IMG/VR virus record: IMGVR_UViG_3300025407_000978
Coordinates: 1-56,716 of that record
Length of the DNA stretch: 56,716 nt
Source: a virus
Direction: 5' to 3' (one strand)
Shown: piece by piece, positions 23,979-33,338 of the stretch
How the letters are laid out: the number at the start of each line of letters is the position of its first letter
Position numbering within the stretch: the stretch's first letter is position 1
Notes under the pieces: generated by a model
What the model was told of the DNA's origin: nothing
What the model saw: only the letters and a program-made list of their open reading frames with translations
Database searches by the model: none
Program-made: the position numbers and the translations under genes

Positions 23979-25538
23979 TTATTCTCCGATCGTTATTAAA
24001 TCTAGATTTGGTTTTAATTTGGTTTTTACTTTTTTCTCAGGTTTATGTTTAACCGAGTCAATATTTTCAAAGTGTTTACGAAATTGAGTATTGCTATTAA
24101 CAGTTTTTTTGCCTGAAAATCCCTGACTCCCAGACTGAATTTGTTGCCAATAAGAACTATAACTATCAATCATGTCTAAACTTTTCTGTCTATCGTTTAA
24201 TGAAAAAATCTTATCTACGAGTTCGCCAAACTTGATATCCTGAACATCATGCAATAACATTTCAGGTACAACACCTTTCTCATATTGACGATTGGCTTCT
24301 TGTACAGCAATCATATGCTGATATACGTTGTGCGCTTGTAATAATGTATAACTCAATGTATCCCAACTTGTTTTTGTTTCTTTACCATGTTGACCAAGAA
24401 ACCCATGACCTCTATAACACAAATCTTTAATCAATAGTTTATCAGTCACTGGACTATCTGTAAAGATTTTGTGGATACCGTCATCCAGTACTGCGTCACT
24501 AAACTTGCGATTATCGGTTGCATAGTTTTTGTTTTCGGCAGTTTTTTCCATACTATATGACCATTTCTTGCCATATTCAATGTTGTTGTTAAAGTATGCA
24601 AGACCTTTAGCTGCACTAAAGAATGGGCTAGCACAGTCAAAAGTAATTTGTAATTTTGGATTGTGATACTTGCGAATAGCACGTTGTATATCGGTAAAGA
24701 TTACAGCATATTCTAAAATGCTCGTACCCAAACAGTGAATAAGATCATGCTTACCTTCTTGCAATAATCCATCGTGTATAATGCCAACTAAACGCTTTAA
24801 TGTAAGATGAATATCGATTTTATTCTGACCACCAAACGCCCAGCCATTAAAATGATTTTTTGGATAGATGTTTGGGTCACAATATTTCTTCATTTCATTG
24901 TACCACTCATCACTTTGTTCATGATCCAAACCTTGCAATACATTTAAGAACTTACATTCACCATTACGATTATTAATAAAATATTCGTTGTTAATGTGTG
25001 TAGCAGTAATAGCTTGTTCGATAGTTTGTATACCATGTAATGAATTACCGTCTTTGTCTTTCATTCCATAAGTTTGCAATGATTGACTGGGAATGTCAAG
25101 ACACATACCATAATCCATGTATGTGTCCATCCATTTCAAAACAGCTTTGCGTTTAGCCATAGCACGTGGGCAGTTAGGATCTTTCCAATCAGCAGGCCAT
25201 TGACCTTTTAATATCTGAAAGCCACCACTATCCCCCAACATAAAAGTATTTTTTTCACGTTTGCGAATAATACTTTCACCATGATCATCAACTGTCGTAT
25301 CTAAGTTAGCATGACCTGCACTATATAGACCCCACTTATAATAGAACAATCCTTCTTTACTATTAAGAAAGTTTAACTTTTCTACGTCGCCGTTAAATTT
25401 CTGAGGTATACGTTCAGGGGGAAAATAATTTTCTCCTTCACGTTGTCTTCCCAAGCCACTAATATAAAAACTACTAACAGCGGGTAAGAACAATGCCCAT
25501 TCAGAACTTTGGCTCAGTGTGAGGTCTACTTGTTTCAT
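23979..25538 (-). CDS. DpdA-like tRNA-guanine transglycosylase family protein
   Basis: 519 residues. TGT signatures: DSGGFQILKG near residue 103 (base recognition, Asp), FNGWAFGGQ (the GGL loop), and ITFDCASPFFSAAKG, equivalent to FDCVMPTRNARNG with the nucleophilic Asp. The zinc-binding CxCx2C of tRNA-modifying TGT is not visible, as in DpdA proteins that swap guanine for deazaguanine in DNA. With FolE, QueD and QueE it suggests phage DNA carries a 7-deazaguanine. N-terminal SSFYISGLGRQREGENYFP and a 100-residue basic tail are extra. Substrate (DNA versus tRNA) is inferred from context. Confidence 0.8.
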   Translation of the reverse strand: MKQVDLTLSQSSEWALFLPAVSSFYISGLGRQREGENYFPPERIPQKFNGDVEKLNFLNSKEGLFYYKWGLYSAGHANLDTTVDDHGESIIRKREKNTFMLGDSGGFQILKGQWPADWKDPNCPRAMAKRKAVLKWMDTYMDYGMCLDIPSQSLQTYGMKDKDGNSLHGIQTIEQAITATHINNEYFINNRNGECKFLNVLQGLDHEQSDEWYNEMKKYCDPNIYPKNHFNGWAFGGQNKIDIHLTLKRLVGIIHDGLLQEGKHDLIHCLGTSILEYAVIFTDIQRAIRKYHNPKLQITFDCASPFFSAAKGLAYFNNNIEYGKKWSYSMEKTAENKNYATDNRKFSDAVLDDGIHKIFTDSPVTDKLLIKDLCYRGHGFLGQHGKETKTSWDTLSYTLLQAHNVYQHMIAVQEANRQYEKGVVPEMLLHDVQDIKFGELVDKIFSLNDRQKSLDMIDSYSSYWQQIQSGSQGFSGKKTVNSNTQFRKHFENIDSVKHKPEKKVKTKLKPNLDLITIGE

Positions 25539-25879
25539 TGCGTTAATTTTTTAACCATTTTTATTTTTTGTTTAGCAATTTCAATAGTATCTACTAAGTC
25601 TTTAATTGTAGGATTGGTTTCTGCTAATCTTTTTAACTCAACTTCTTCATTCATTTTCTTTTCTGCCCAGTTTAAAACTTTTGAAGTACGTTCGTCAAGA
25701 TCAATGTTTACATAATTAGGCATTGAGTGCCAATAACTACCTGCATCAATTTCAAAACACATACTGGAGTTATTCCAACGCACTGCTCCTTTAGCAAAAG
25801 GGGTACTTGGTGTACCAGAATATCCTATAGTTTCTTTACTACCACCTTCTGTAATTTTAAAAAGATTGACAGTTATCAT
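25535..25879 (-). CDS. Conserved phage protein downstream of the clamp (114 aa)
   Basis: Start at ATG 25879, two bases after the clamp stop; an upstream codon in the clamp gene was rejected. N-terminal beta-rich half (ITVNLFKITEGG, GAVRWNNSSMCFEID) and helical C-terminal half (DTIEIAKQKIKMVKKL). No signal peptide. Its location between clamp and transglycosylase is shared context only. Confidence 0.6.
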   Translation of the reverse strand: MITVNLFKITEGGSKETIGYSGTPSTPFAKGAVRWNNSSMCFEIDAGSYWHSMPNYVNIDLDERTSKVLNWAEKKMNEEVELKRLAETNPTIKDLVDTIEIAKQKIKMVKKLTQ

Positions 25880-25880
25880 A

Positions 25881-26606
25881 TTACTTTTGTAGTGCCGGGA
25901 ATAAAAATTGATAAGTTGCAATACCGCTATCTAATGTGATTTCTGCAACACCCTGATCGCTAAAGCGAACTTTTTTATTGTCTCCTGACAATTCAACAAT
26001 AGATGTAAAAGCTTTTACTGGATAACTCCAAGCTTTAGTTAATTTACCTGAATTAGAAGTGAATACAAAGTCACCTGAGTGGTTAGCAGGATCGCCAAAA
26101 TAGAAACGAATATCATTACCGTCGCTTTTGACAGTAAAGGTTTCTTGTGTTGAAATAGCTTGCGCCTGACGTTTTAATCGTGCAATAGCATCTATTGTTG
26201 GTTCAAACTCAACAGCCCATGTAGCACCCTTAAATGTTACTGGTTTAACGCGATCTTCTACAGTAGCTTTAGCCATTAAACGATAATCGTTTTTATAATC
26301 ACCTGATTTTGTTTCAAAATGAATATTAGTTGGCTCACCGTCGCTGTTCTTTTCTACAGTAATGATAGCACTTTCATTATAATCTGTTTCGTTTGACAAA
26401 ATAGTTTTTAATGTGCTTAAGCTAGGCATACCAAATGTGCCAATAAATTCACTAACAGGAGTGTTAAATGTACCATTAATGATTACAGTTCGGTCATCAG
26501 CTAACGCAAGCATTTTAGTTTCTTTGCCGGTACCAATGATTTTAAGTAATTCAATAACGCCCAAGCCGTTAGTGTGTTTAATCAATTCTAATAAATTATC
26601 TTTCAT
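25881..26606 (-). CDS. 45: Sliding clamp (T4 gp45-like)
   Basis: 241 residues (T4 gp45 is 228). Trimeric processivity ring for the polymerase, and in T4 the activator of late transcription. Seen: N-terminal LLELIKHTNGLGVIELLKI, the repeated two-domain layout, SGKLTKAWSYPVKAF and the ending TYQFLFPALQK. AAGGA lies six bases before the ATG; the promoter is at 26650-26678. Its presence fits the late boxes in this phage. Confidence 0.9.
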   Translation of the reverse strand: MKDNLLELIKHTNGLGVIELLKIIGTGKETKMLALADDRTVIINGTFNTPVSEFIGTFGMPSLSTLKTILSNETDYNESAIITVEKNSDGEPTNIHFETKSGDYKNDYRLMAKATVEDRVKPVTFKGATWAVEFEPTIDAIARLKRQAQAISTQETFTVKSDGNDIRFYFGDPANHSGDFVFTSNSGKLTKAWSYPVKAFTSIVELSGDNKKVRFSDQGVAEITLDSGIATYQFLFPALQK

Positions 26607-26649
26607 GTTTTTCCTTTGTTGTTAAAATATTTAGGCATTTATATTGTGT

Positions 26650-26678
26650 ATTATAGTGGAATAAATTAAGAAAATCAA
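26650..26678 (-). promoter_or_regulatory. Sigma70-like promoter for the clamp gene
   Basis: TTGATT (26673-26678), 17-base spacer, TATAAT (26650-26655) on the minus strand, in the 80-base gap after the polymerase gene. Confidence 0.65.
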
Positions 26679-26686
26679 GTACTTGT

Positions 26687-29401
26687 TTAACCAAATGAAA
26701 ATAATGTATCAAATGTGCTATTTGTATCTGTAGAACTTTTTAAATCCCAATTCAATACGCCAAGTAAGTTGTCAATTTTTTTATCGACTAGTGTGTTTTC
26801 CATTTCTAAATCATCAAATGGCAATTCAATAAACCATTTAGGCAATCTTAATTCATCTACTGGATACGCAATACTTGTAAAGTTTAATGGGTTGTTGCGT
26901 AGTTTACAAACAACTACCTTCATACCATCAACAATCTTCATACTATAATTGTCCCCATTTACTCTACGCAGATAGTTCCAATTCAATGCTCCGCGAACAT
27001 GTCCCGGCATGTTTGCTTTTCCTGTACTGCTATTGGCTTCTTTTTCGCCATACATAGTAAGATTGTTTACAGACTTTGGACTACCCTTTGTCCAACTATC
27101 TTGTTGACTAAGCATGTTTTTAAAGTCTTTGATTTTTTCAATTACTTGTTCTTTATTACTACCAGCCAATACACTTTCAAGTACATCCATTAAGAACTCT
27201 TGAACATACTTTGGAGTATCTGCTCGTTTAAGATCAAGACCCATTGCTTTGATATTACCACGTTTACCGTTTACATCTAATCTTTTGCCTTCTTTATCAA
27301 AGATATTGATAGCATAGCGTTTCTTTGTAATGAATAAACTACGATCACCAATTAGTTCGCGTCCTGCTTTGATGATTTCTCCGTTCTTTCTTGGCGCATG
27401 GAATGCTCGTTCCATGAAGCTGGGAAAAGTAGCGTTGGTCTGTTCAGCAATGCTATCATAAAGTTGGATAACATTTTCTTTAGTCCACTCCAATTCACCA
27501 TTATCTATTTGCTCCTTAAGTATTGTATATGCGCTAAAGTAACAGCTATCAGTATCACCATAAACAATAGCTTGACCTTCGTGATTGTATTCGCCTGTTG
27601 CAATTTCATTTATAGTACTCATCATATGTCTAACAATCTGACGACCACTTAATGTTACGCTTTGACCAATACGTTTGTCATAAAAACGACAGTGTTCATT
27701 CAACAATGCTCCATAAGCACTGTTCAATAAAATTTTACGAACCAATTGACGTTTATCCCAATACGCACGTTCTTCGGGTGTAGTAGACTCTTTAAGTTTC
27801 TTTTGCATGACTTTACGATCACTATACCATCGTGATAATAGTCCGGGAATTACGCCTTCATTGTCATATCTAAAAATTGTACCGTTAGCACTTAGAATAT
27901 ATGGTTTATGACTATCAAATATCAACTTCCATACTTCTGCCGCGCTTTTTGTTTCAGTGCGTCCATCTGCATAATCAATTGTGAGTTCTGTGCCCCGTTC
28001 TTGATTCATAACGCTAGTATATTCTAGTGCACCAAATGTTCCTTCCCATAGTTTACTGCCAGTTTCAATATCGCTTTCGTCTTCTTTATATCGTGCTTTT
28101 TTGCTGGCTAATTCACGACCCTTATCAAGCATATATTGATCAGATAATATTGGTCTTAGTTGACCAACAATTGTTTCTGGAGCCATGTTTAATGCTCGAA
28201 TCACACTGGGATACAGACTGTTAATATCAACTGCGCCTACCCATTCATGTATGCCACGTTTAGGATTGGCGACAAACGCACCAGCTGCTGGACTTGTTTC
28301 TGTTTTATTTTCGTCACGCTTTTTCTTATCTGGAATTACAAGCCCACGCTCGTGTGCCTCGTTCATAATAGCCATTTCAATCATTGCTACAGAACCCATA
28401 ACAGTTGGCAACAATACAGTATTTTCATGTGCTAGTTGATTTGCCAATTCTAAGAACTGTAGTTTCTTGTCAATCTTAACAAGCAACATTGTATCCTGAC
28501 GATTGTATTCTAAGAATCTTTTGAAGTCTTTATTGTAAAGTTGGTCAAGTGTACCTTCATATTGAGTTTTGTTTTCACCAACTTCCATTTCACCAATAAA
28601 GTCTAGTTTATAACTATGGCGACTTTCATAGTTGTACTTCTTATACAACTGTAGATAGTCCATGTGTATACGACCAACCAAATCATAAGTTGTTTCAACT
28701 TTACCAAATCGTTCATATTCACGTGCTTTTGGAAGCTGACCAAGCAAACAGAATTTGCGTGTGTCATCTTTGCTCATTACACGTGTTACACGATTGACAA
28801 GATAGGGAATATCGTAACCTTCTGAGTTCCAACCACTGAGTACGTCTGCGTCTTCGATTAGTTTGAAGAATGCCTCAAACATTTCAATTTCACTGCGAAA
28901 CATTATACAATTATCAAATTCATCGATAATATCCTGTGCAGTGTCATCACTCATACTCTTTGGTGGTATGCATAATGTTACAAGTTGATCTAACCAAGTC
29001 AAATACAAACTAATTGCTGTGACTTTATTAAATGGATCGTTAGTTGGGCTAAAGCCTTTTTCTGGATCAAAATCTACTTCAATATCGAAAAATACTGTGT
29101 GTAGTTTTGGCGCATCAACTTTTAGATAGTGTTCGCTAAGACAGCGAAACACTACGTTTACATCGCTTTCAAATATCTTTTTATTGCCATGTATACGTCT
29201 TTCTTTTTCAAATTCAGCTTTTTTACGACTGCTGAATCTACTGACAGGATCTCCATACATACTACGATACTTGCCTTTTGGATCGGCATAGTACAATACA
29301 TAGTTAGCAGGATACTCGTTGTAAGTTCGCTTGCCGTCTTTACGTTCTACAACAAATATCCTATCAGTTTGTCTATCGTGTAATGCGTCAATGTAAGACA
29401 T
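26687..29401 (-). CDS. 43: DNA polymerase, family B (T4 gp43-like)
   Basis: 904 residues (T4 gp43 is 898). 3'-5' exonuclease: FFDIEVDFDP near residue 113, LSGWNSEGYDIPYL, and YNRQDTMLLV. Polymerase: VDINSLYPSVIRALN near 395, VRKILLNSAYGALLNEH and YGDTDSCYF near 615. All catalytic Asp are present, so it should be an active proofreading replicase. The C-terminus FDTLFSFG carries the clamp-binding tail as in T4 (F-x-x-L-F). Immediately downstream of dsbA. Confidence 0.97.
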   Translation of the reverse strand: MSYIDALHDRQTDRIFVVERKDGKRTYNEYPANYVLYYADPKGKYRSMYGDPVSRFSSRKKAEFEKERRIHGNKKIFESDVNVVFRCLSEHYLKVDAPKLHTVFFDIEVDFDPEKGFSPTNDPFNKVTAISLYLTWLDQLVTLCIPPKSMSDDTAQDIIDEFDNCIMFRSEIEMFEAFFKLIEDADVLSGWNSEGYDIPYLVNRVTRVMSKDDTRKFCLLGQLPKAREYERFGKVETTYDLVGRIHMDYLQLYKKYNYESRHSYKLDFIGEMEVGENKTQYEGTLDQLYNKDFKRFLEYNRQDTMLLVKIDKKLQFLELANQLAHENTVLLPTVMGSVAMIEMAIMNEAHERGLVIPDKKKRDENKTETSPAAGAFVANPKRGIHEWVGAVDINSLYPSVIRALNMAPETIVGQLRPILSDQYMLDKGRELASKKARYKEDESDIETGSKLWEGTFGALEYTSVMNQERGTELTIDYADGRTETKSAAEVWKLIFDSHKPYILSANGTIFRYDNEGVIPGLLSRWYSDRKVMQKKLKESTTPEERAYWDKRQLVRKILLNSAYGALLNEHCRFYDKRIGQSVTLSGRQIVRHMMSTINEIATGEYNHEGQAIVYGDTDSCYFSAYTILKEQIDNGELEWTKENVIQLYDSIAEQTNATFPSFMERAFHAPRKNGEIIKAGRELIGDRSLFITKKRYAINIFDKEGKRLDVNGKRGNIKAMGLDLKRADTPKYVQEFLMDVLESVLAGSNKEQVIEKIKDFKNMLSQQDSWTKGSPKSVNNLTMYGEKEANSSTGKANMPGHVRGALNWNYLRRVNGDNYSMKIVDGMKVVVCKLRNNPLNFTSIAYPVDELRLPKWFIELPFDDLEMENTLVDKKIDNLLGVLNWDLKSSTDTNSTFDTLFSFG

Positions 29402-29661
29402 TAAACAGTTTTACCTACTGTTTCCAAAATAGTATTCAATTCTTCGTTTTCTTTGTTAGTTTCGCCCAATTTCATCTTATGAGCAACTTTGATAGCTTTC
29501 TTAAGTACACTTGCTTTGATTTCTAATTCTTCAGCAACAGCTTTGATTGTGTCGTTAAGCCCGCCACTTAGTGTTTCAACTTCGTGCATTACAGCCAAAC
29601 CTTCATTAATCAATTGTGTCAACTTAATTTTGGCTTCATTATTAAAACTTCGTTCAGTCAT
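29401..29661 (-). CDS. dsbA: DsbA-like dsDNA-binding late-transcription protein
   Basis: 86 residues, all helical. IKLTQLINEGLAVMHEVETL and KASVLKKAIKVAHKMKL are conserved in the small DsbA protein of T4-like phages, which binds dsDNA near late promoters. Start at ATG 29661 with AAGGAG six bases upstream; ends one base inside the polymerase start. Promoter at 29686-29713. Confidence 0.75.
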   Translation of the reverse strand: MTERSFNNEAKIKLTQLINEGLAVMHEVETLSGGLNDTIKAVAEELEIKASVLKKAIKVAHKMKLGETNKENEELNTILETVGKTV

Positions 29662-29685
29662 TGTATCTCCTTGAATGTATTAATT

Positions 29686-29713
29686 ATTATATAGAGTTAT
29701 GCATAAAAGTCAA
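29686..29713 (-). promoter_or_regulatory. Sigma70-like promoter for dsbA-polymerase
   Basis: TTGACT (29708-29713), 16-base spacer, TATAAT (29686-29691) on the minus strand. Confidence 0.7.
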
Positions 29714-29789
29714 ACATTTTGTGTAATTAAATCCCCAAACCCCATAAAATTAAAAAAATCTTAATATTAATCGTGTTAAATATTGTTGT

Positions 29790-30443
29790 ATGCGAAAACC
29801 TAAAAAACCTAAAATATCAGTATTTTTACACCATCCCTATTGTTCAGCACATTGTGCTGTAAGCATACACGAGGCACTTTGGAAAAAATACAATGTTGAA
29901 CTTTTTCAATTAAAAGATTTATATAAACCCAAAACACTACGTGGTACTAAAATAATTTTATTTCCAGGTGGTGCGGGTGATAGTCAAAAGTTTCAAAGAG
30001 ATATAGTACCACATAAAGAACCAATACTTGAATACATGGACAAACGTGGCAAGTATCTTGGTATATGTATGGGGGCATACTGGGCTGGTTCATTATATTT
30101 TGATTTACTTAAAAATTTAGATGCTGTGCAGTACATTAAAAGACCACGTGCTGATGTGCGTAGAAGTCATGGCACAACTGCTGAAGTAGATTGGTTAGGA
30201 CAAACTACCAAAATGTATTTCTACGATGGCTGTGCTATTGTTGGTAACGGGCGTAGTAATGTTATTGCTACATATAAAAATGGTGACACCATGGCATGTA
30301 TTCAAAATCGAGTTGGTGTTATAGGTTGTCACCCTGAAAGTCTACGCAGTTGGTATCAAAAGCCTTTCATCGATCCCTTTTGGCATCGTGGGCATCATCA
30401 CAAATTATTATTAAACTTTACTGATATGTTAATGGAAGTTTAA
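29790..30443 (+). CDS. Class I glutamine amidotransferase-like (BPL_N type)
   Basis: 217 residues. FPGGAGDSQKF, GICMGAYWAGSLYF with nucleophilic Cys in the elbow, and IGCHPESL with the catalytic His-Pro-Glu give an intact triad of the class I amidotransferase fold. The GGAGD and MGAYWAG pattern fits the biotin-protein-ligase N-terminal-like family, of unknown reaction. Plus strand, divergent from dsbA, without a strong ribosome site. Confidence 0.7.
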   Translation: MRKPKKPKISVFLHHPYCSAHCAVSIHEALWKKYNVELFQLKDLYKPKTLRGTKIILFPGGAGDSQKFQRDIVPHKEPILEYMDKRGKYLGICMGAYWAGSLYFDLLKNLDAVQYIKRPRADVRRSHGTTAEVDWLGQTTKMYFYDGCAIVGNGRSNVIATYKNGDTMACIQNRVGVIGCHPESLRSWYQKPFIDPFWHRGHHHKLLLNFTDMLMEV

Positions 30444-30493
30444 TTATTATGTAGGAATTGTATTGTTTGGCGATTGTATTCATGAATTCTACA

Positions 30494-31477
30494 CTACGCA
30501 TCTATAGTTCCCTGTGAAGGTTCTGAAGTTGGTGCTACACTGTTGTAACTCAATGGAAAAGCATTTGCCAATTTTTTTATTTCATCGGTCGCATTATACC
30601 CGTCTCTAACTAAAGGGCTACCGTCCAGTGTTTTAGTTTCACTACTAGCATTTTTAATTAAATCTGCTTTTTGCGCTATAGCATCAGTAATTTGTTTTAA
30701 TAATCCTGGATTAATTTTAGCAAAAGTTTCATCGCTACTTTCATAATCTTGGACAGCATCTTTAATTTGTCTTGTAGCAGCGTGTAATTGCCATTTTTGA
30801 AATTTGTTGCCGCCATTTGATTTATCAAATACATCAATCATCATACCTTGCGTTGCGTATCTGTGAAACCATGTGCTATCACTTGACCCAGTACAAAATC
30901 TAGCAGTAACACCCGCAGCATTGTTGAAAAAATAACAAGCACCATAGTTTAAAGGTATCGATACCCAATATCTGTCATCGTCAATTAATACTATTTCTTT
31001 TTTATTTTTCTTTGCGGCGTTAATGCGTTCTTCATCTTTTAATCTAGATATTTCAGCATTATAGTACTGCATTCTGTTAATTAATTGTCGTATGGTTTTA
31101 TATTGATTTAAATCAGTGTCGGTACTTTTTAATAATTTTCTTTTTAATAATGCGTTATAAGCACCTAACATGTCCACGCCTTCACCTGACAAATCTTCCC
31201 AGTTTAGCGCATTATTGGCATACAGTCTCATTAACCAATCGTCAAATTTGCCCGGGCCACTTAAATCTCCATACATTGAATCTCTTAAACGACTGTCAAT
31301 TAAATCGCTTAATGCTTTTACAACATTATCGTCACTTGGATTTCTGCCTAACTTTACCAATACTTCCTTTGGAAAAGATCTGTCGTGATGTACAGCTAAC
31401 GCTATCATTTTTTTAAGTTTAGGGTCGTTTATTTTTTTATAAACATTTGCTTCTTTAATAATATGTGCTATTTTCAT
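30494..31477 (-). CDS. Probable packaged phage protein with LxE-like N-terminal tag
   Basis: 327 residues. The start MKIAHIIKEANVYKK has an I-x-E site at residues 7-9. The middle has a distinctive block, YWVSIPLNYGACYFF ... RFCTGSSDSTWFHRY, with conserved-looking Cys and aromatic residues. The last 40 residues are low-complexity. Overlaps the gene before it by four bases. No known domain; late expression from the upstream late box is likely. Confidence 0.6.
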   Translation of the reverse strand: MKIAHIIKEANVYKKINDPKLKKMIALAVHHDRSFPKEVLVKLGRNPSDDNVVKALSDLIDSRLRDSMYGDLSGPGKFDDWLMRLYANNALNWEDLSGEGVDMLGAYNALLKRKLLKSTDTDLNQYKTIRQLINRMQYYNAEISRLKDEERINAAKKNKKEIVLIDDDRYWVSIPLNYGACYFFNNAAGVTARFCTGSSDSTWFHRYATQGMMIDVFDKSNGGNKFQKWQLHAATRQIKDAVQDYESSDETFAKINPGLLKQITDAIAQKADLIKNASSETKTLDGSPLVRDGYNATDEIKKLANAFPLSYNSVAPTSEPSQGTIDA

Positions 31478-32343
31478 GTTGCTACCAATTCGCGTTTTAA
31501 ATAGTATAATATCGTTGACAATTTTTTAAAATCACCATTCATAACATCATTTAATATGTTTTCTTTTTGTTGACTGTATAATTCATTTGGATGGTACATT
31601 AATACAGTTAACGTTACTGCTCTATTTAAAGCATCTCTTAAAACGTCCCACATGTTACTACCACGATCAGTACTAAATCTATTGGTTTTCAAATCTGTGT
31701 ATAACATATGTAATTGATCTAGTCTTTGAATTTTATCTTTCATTAAATCATACGCATCATTTTTTAACATATTCATAGCAACGCCACGAACATCTGCTAT
31801 AGACTTTTCAACTGTTTTTAATAATACAGGTTGAAATTTTTTTGCTAGGTGGCGAATATCATAATCTTTATCTTTATTTATATTTTTTTTCACGGTAGAC
31901 ACTGGTAATACAATACGATATGCTTGTTTAATTTTGCCAACGTGTTCTTTAATAAGGCTTCCAGTGTCTTTTAAATTACCTACGTATGATGCATGATGTT
32001 CGCCAGACTGTGTATTATAAGTTTGTACATTATATCCACCTTGATTTTTCAACTCCATAACAGCAGCACCTACTTCACAAGCAAATATTAACATAACTTT
32101 TGAATTGCGGCTATATAGATCGCGCTCAATGTTTGTTAGTTCTAGTTGATTTTTGTTTATACTTTTTATTGGGACTTGTTTAATATCATGTGGATCGTGG
32201 CTTATTTTATATTTTTTGTGTAAGATTTTTACTAACTCATTAACACCTGGCGCATCTATGCCTTTGAAATAATTCAATACAGCACTGGCTTCGGTGAGAT
32301 AATTTAATAAATGCCCAAATTGTACGGTGTCTTCTACTAACAT
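31474..32343 (-). CDS. Probable packaged phage protein with LxE N-terminal tag
   Basis: 289 residues, largely helical. The N-terminus MLVEDTVQFGHLLNYLTEASA has an L-T-E site at residues 16-18, similar to T4 prohead-protease sites. Charged and basic patches (STVKKNINKDKDYD, RFSTDRGSNMWDVL) suggest contact with DNA. The ATG follows a GATAAATA late box by seven bases. Function unknown. Confidence 0.55.
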   Translation of the reverse strand: MLVEDTVQFGHLLNYLTEASAVLNYFKGIDAPGVNELVKILHKKYKISHDPHDIKQVPIKSINKNQLELTNIERDLYSRNSKVMLIFACEVGAAVMELKNQGGYNVQTYNTQSGEHHASYVGNLKDTGSLIKEHVGKIKQAYRIVLPVSTVKKNINKDKDYDIRHLAKKFQPVLLKTVEKSIADVRGVAMNMLKNDAYDLMKDKIQRLDQLHMLYTDLKTNRFSTDRGSNMWDVLRDALNRAVTLTVLMYHPNELYSQQKENILNDVMNGDFKKLSTILYYLKRELVAT

Positions 32344-32350
32344 AATCTAG

Positions 32351-32358
32351 TATTTATC
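32351..32358 (-). promoter_or_regulatory. Late box abutting the 32343 start
   Basis: GATAAATA followed by CTAGATT then ATG. A start six bases after the box would leave a two-base leader, so the mRNA would be nearly leaderless. Confidence 0.5.
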
Positions 32359-32385
32359 CCATTTAATTATATAAGCAAGTTTCCG

Positions 32386-32393
32386 TATAAATA
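32386..32393 (+). promoter_or_regulatory. Late promoter box for the GT-A gene
   Basis: Perfect T4 late consensus TATAAATA(G) on the plus strand, 30 bases before the ATG at 32424. Confidence 0.7.
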
Positions 32394-32423
32394 GAGTTTC
32401 ATTGTCGTCAAAAAGAGTAACTT

Positions 32424-33338
32424 ATGGATTCTATCAACGAAAAACTATACGTCATTACATGTATCTTTAACCCTGAAAATTACCAATCAAGGTATAAATT
32501 ATATCATAATTTTGAAGAATATCTTAAAAAATTTGATAATGTTGAATTATATACTGTAGAATTAGCCATTGGTGATCAAGATTTTGCTGTAACCTCAGAA
32601 AATTGCCCCAGGCATATACAATTAAGAACTAATGAAGTATTGTGGTATAAAGAAAATCTACTTAATATAGGAATTAAGCAACTACCAAATGACGCTAAGT
32701 ATATAGCTTGGATTGATGCAGACATTGACTTTGTTGAAGAAAACTGGGTAGAAAAAACTATTATAGCGTTGAATAAACATCCTGTGGTGCAAATGTTTAA
32801 AAAAGCAAACGATCTTGGTCCTGATAATGAAATTATCAGTACTGCTAAAGGATTTGTATATAAATGGATTACTGGAGATTTTACCGAGCAAAATAGAGGT
32901 CGTTCTGGACTTGCCTGGGCAGCAACTCGTGAAGCATTAGATAATTTAGGATTATTGATTGACTGGGGAGTAGTTGGTTCAGGAGATTGGTTTATGGTGT
33001 TTGCTTTAACTGATCAACTTACTGCTGAAAATATGAAGAAAAAAACCGGTGGTTACTCAGGAGATGCATTAAAAATATGGGCTGATAAATGCAAAGTTCA
33101 TATTAAGAAAAACGTAGGTTATGTAAACCTAACACTTAATCATTTTTGGCATGGTAAGAAAAGTAATCGTGGGTATAACTGGCGTTGGAAAATATTAAGC
33201 GAAAACAAGTTTAATCCATTAACTGACTTAGACTATGATGAACAAGGTTTAATTAAATTAAGAGTAGAAAAACCACAGTTACTTGAAGATATCAAAAACT
33301 ATTTTCATTCTCGCAATGAAGATGATACTGAAACGTAA
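32424..33338 (+). CDS. GT-A-like glycosyltransferase
   Basis: 304 residues. N-terminal KLYVITCIFNPENYQSRY begins a nucleotide-binding strand, AWIDADIDFVEENW supplies a DxD metal/sugar-nucleotide site near residue 96, GVVGSGDWFMVFAL is a probable acceptor loop, and NHFWHGKKSNRGYNWRW a probable product-release motif, as in many phage GT2-like enzymes. Alone on the plus strand behind a late box, so likely modifies virion or late surface structures. Confidence 0.7.
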   Translation: MDSINEKLYVITCIFNPENYQSRYKLYHNFEEYLKKFDNVELYTVELAIGDQDFAVTSENCPRHIQLRTNEVLWYKENLLNIGIKQLPNDAKYIAWIDADIDFVEENWVEKTIIALNKHPVVQMFKKANDLGPDNEIISTAKGFVYKWITGDFTEQNRGRSGLAWAATREALDNLGLLIDWGVVGSGDWFMVFALTDQLTAENMKKKTGGYSGDALKIWADKCKVHIKKNVGYVNLTLNHFWHGKKSNRGYNWRWKILSENKFNPLTDLDYDEQGLIKLRVEKPQLLEDIKNYFHSRNEDDTET

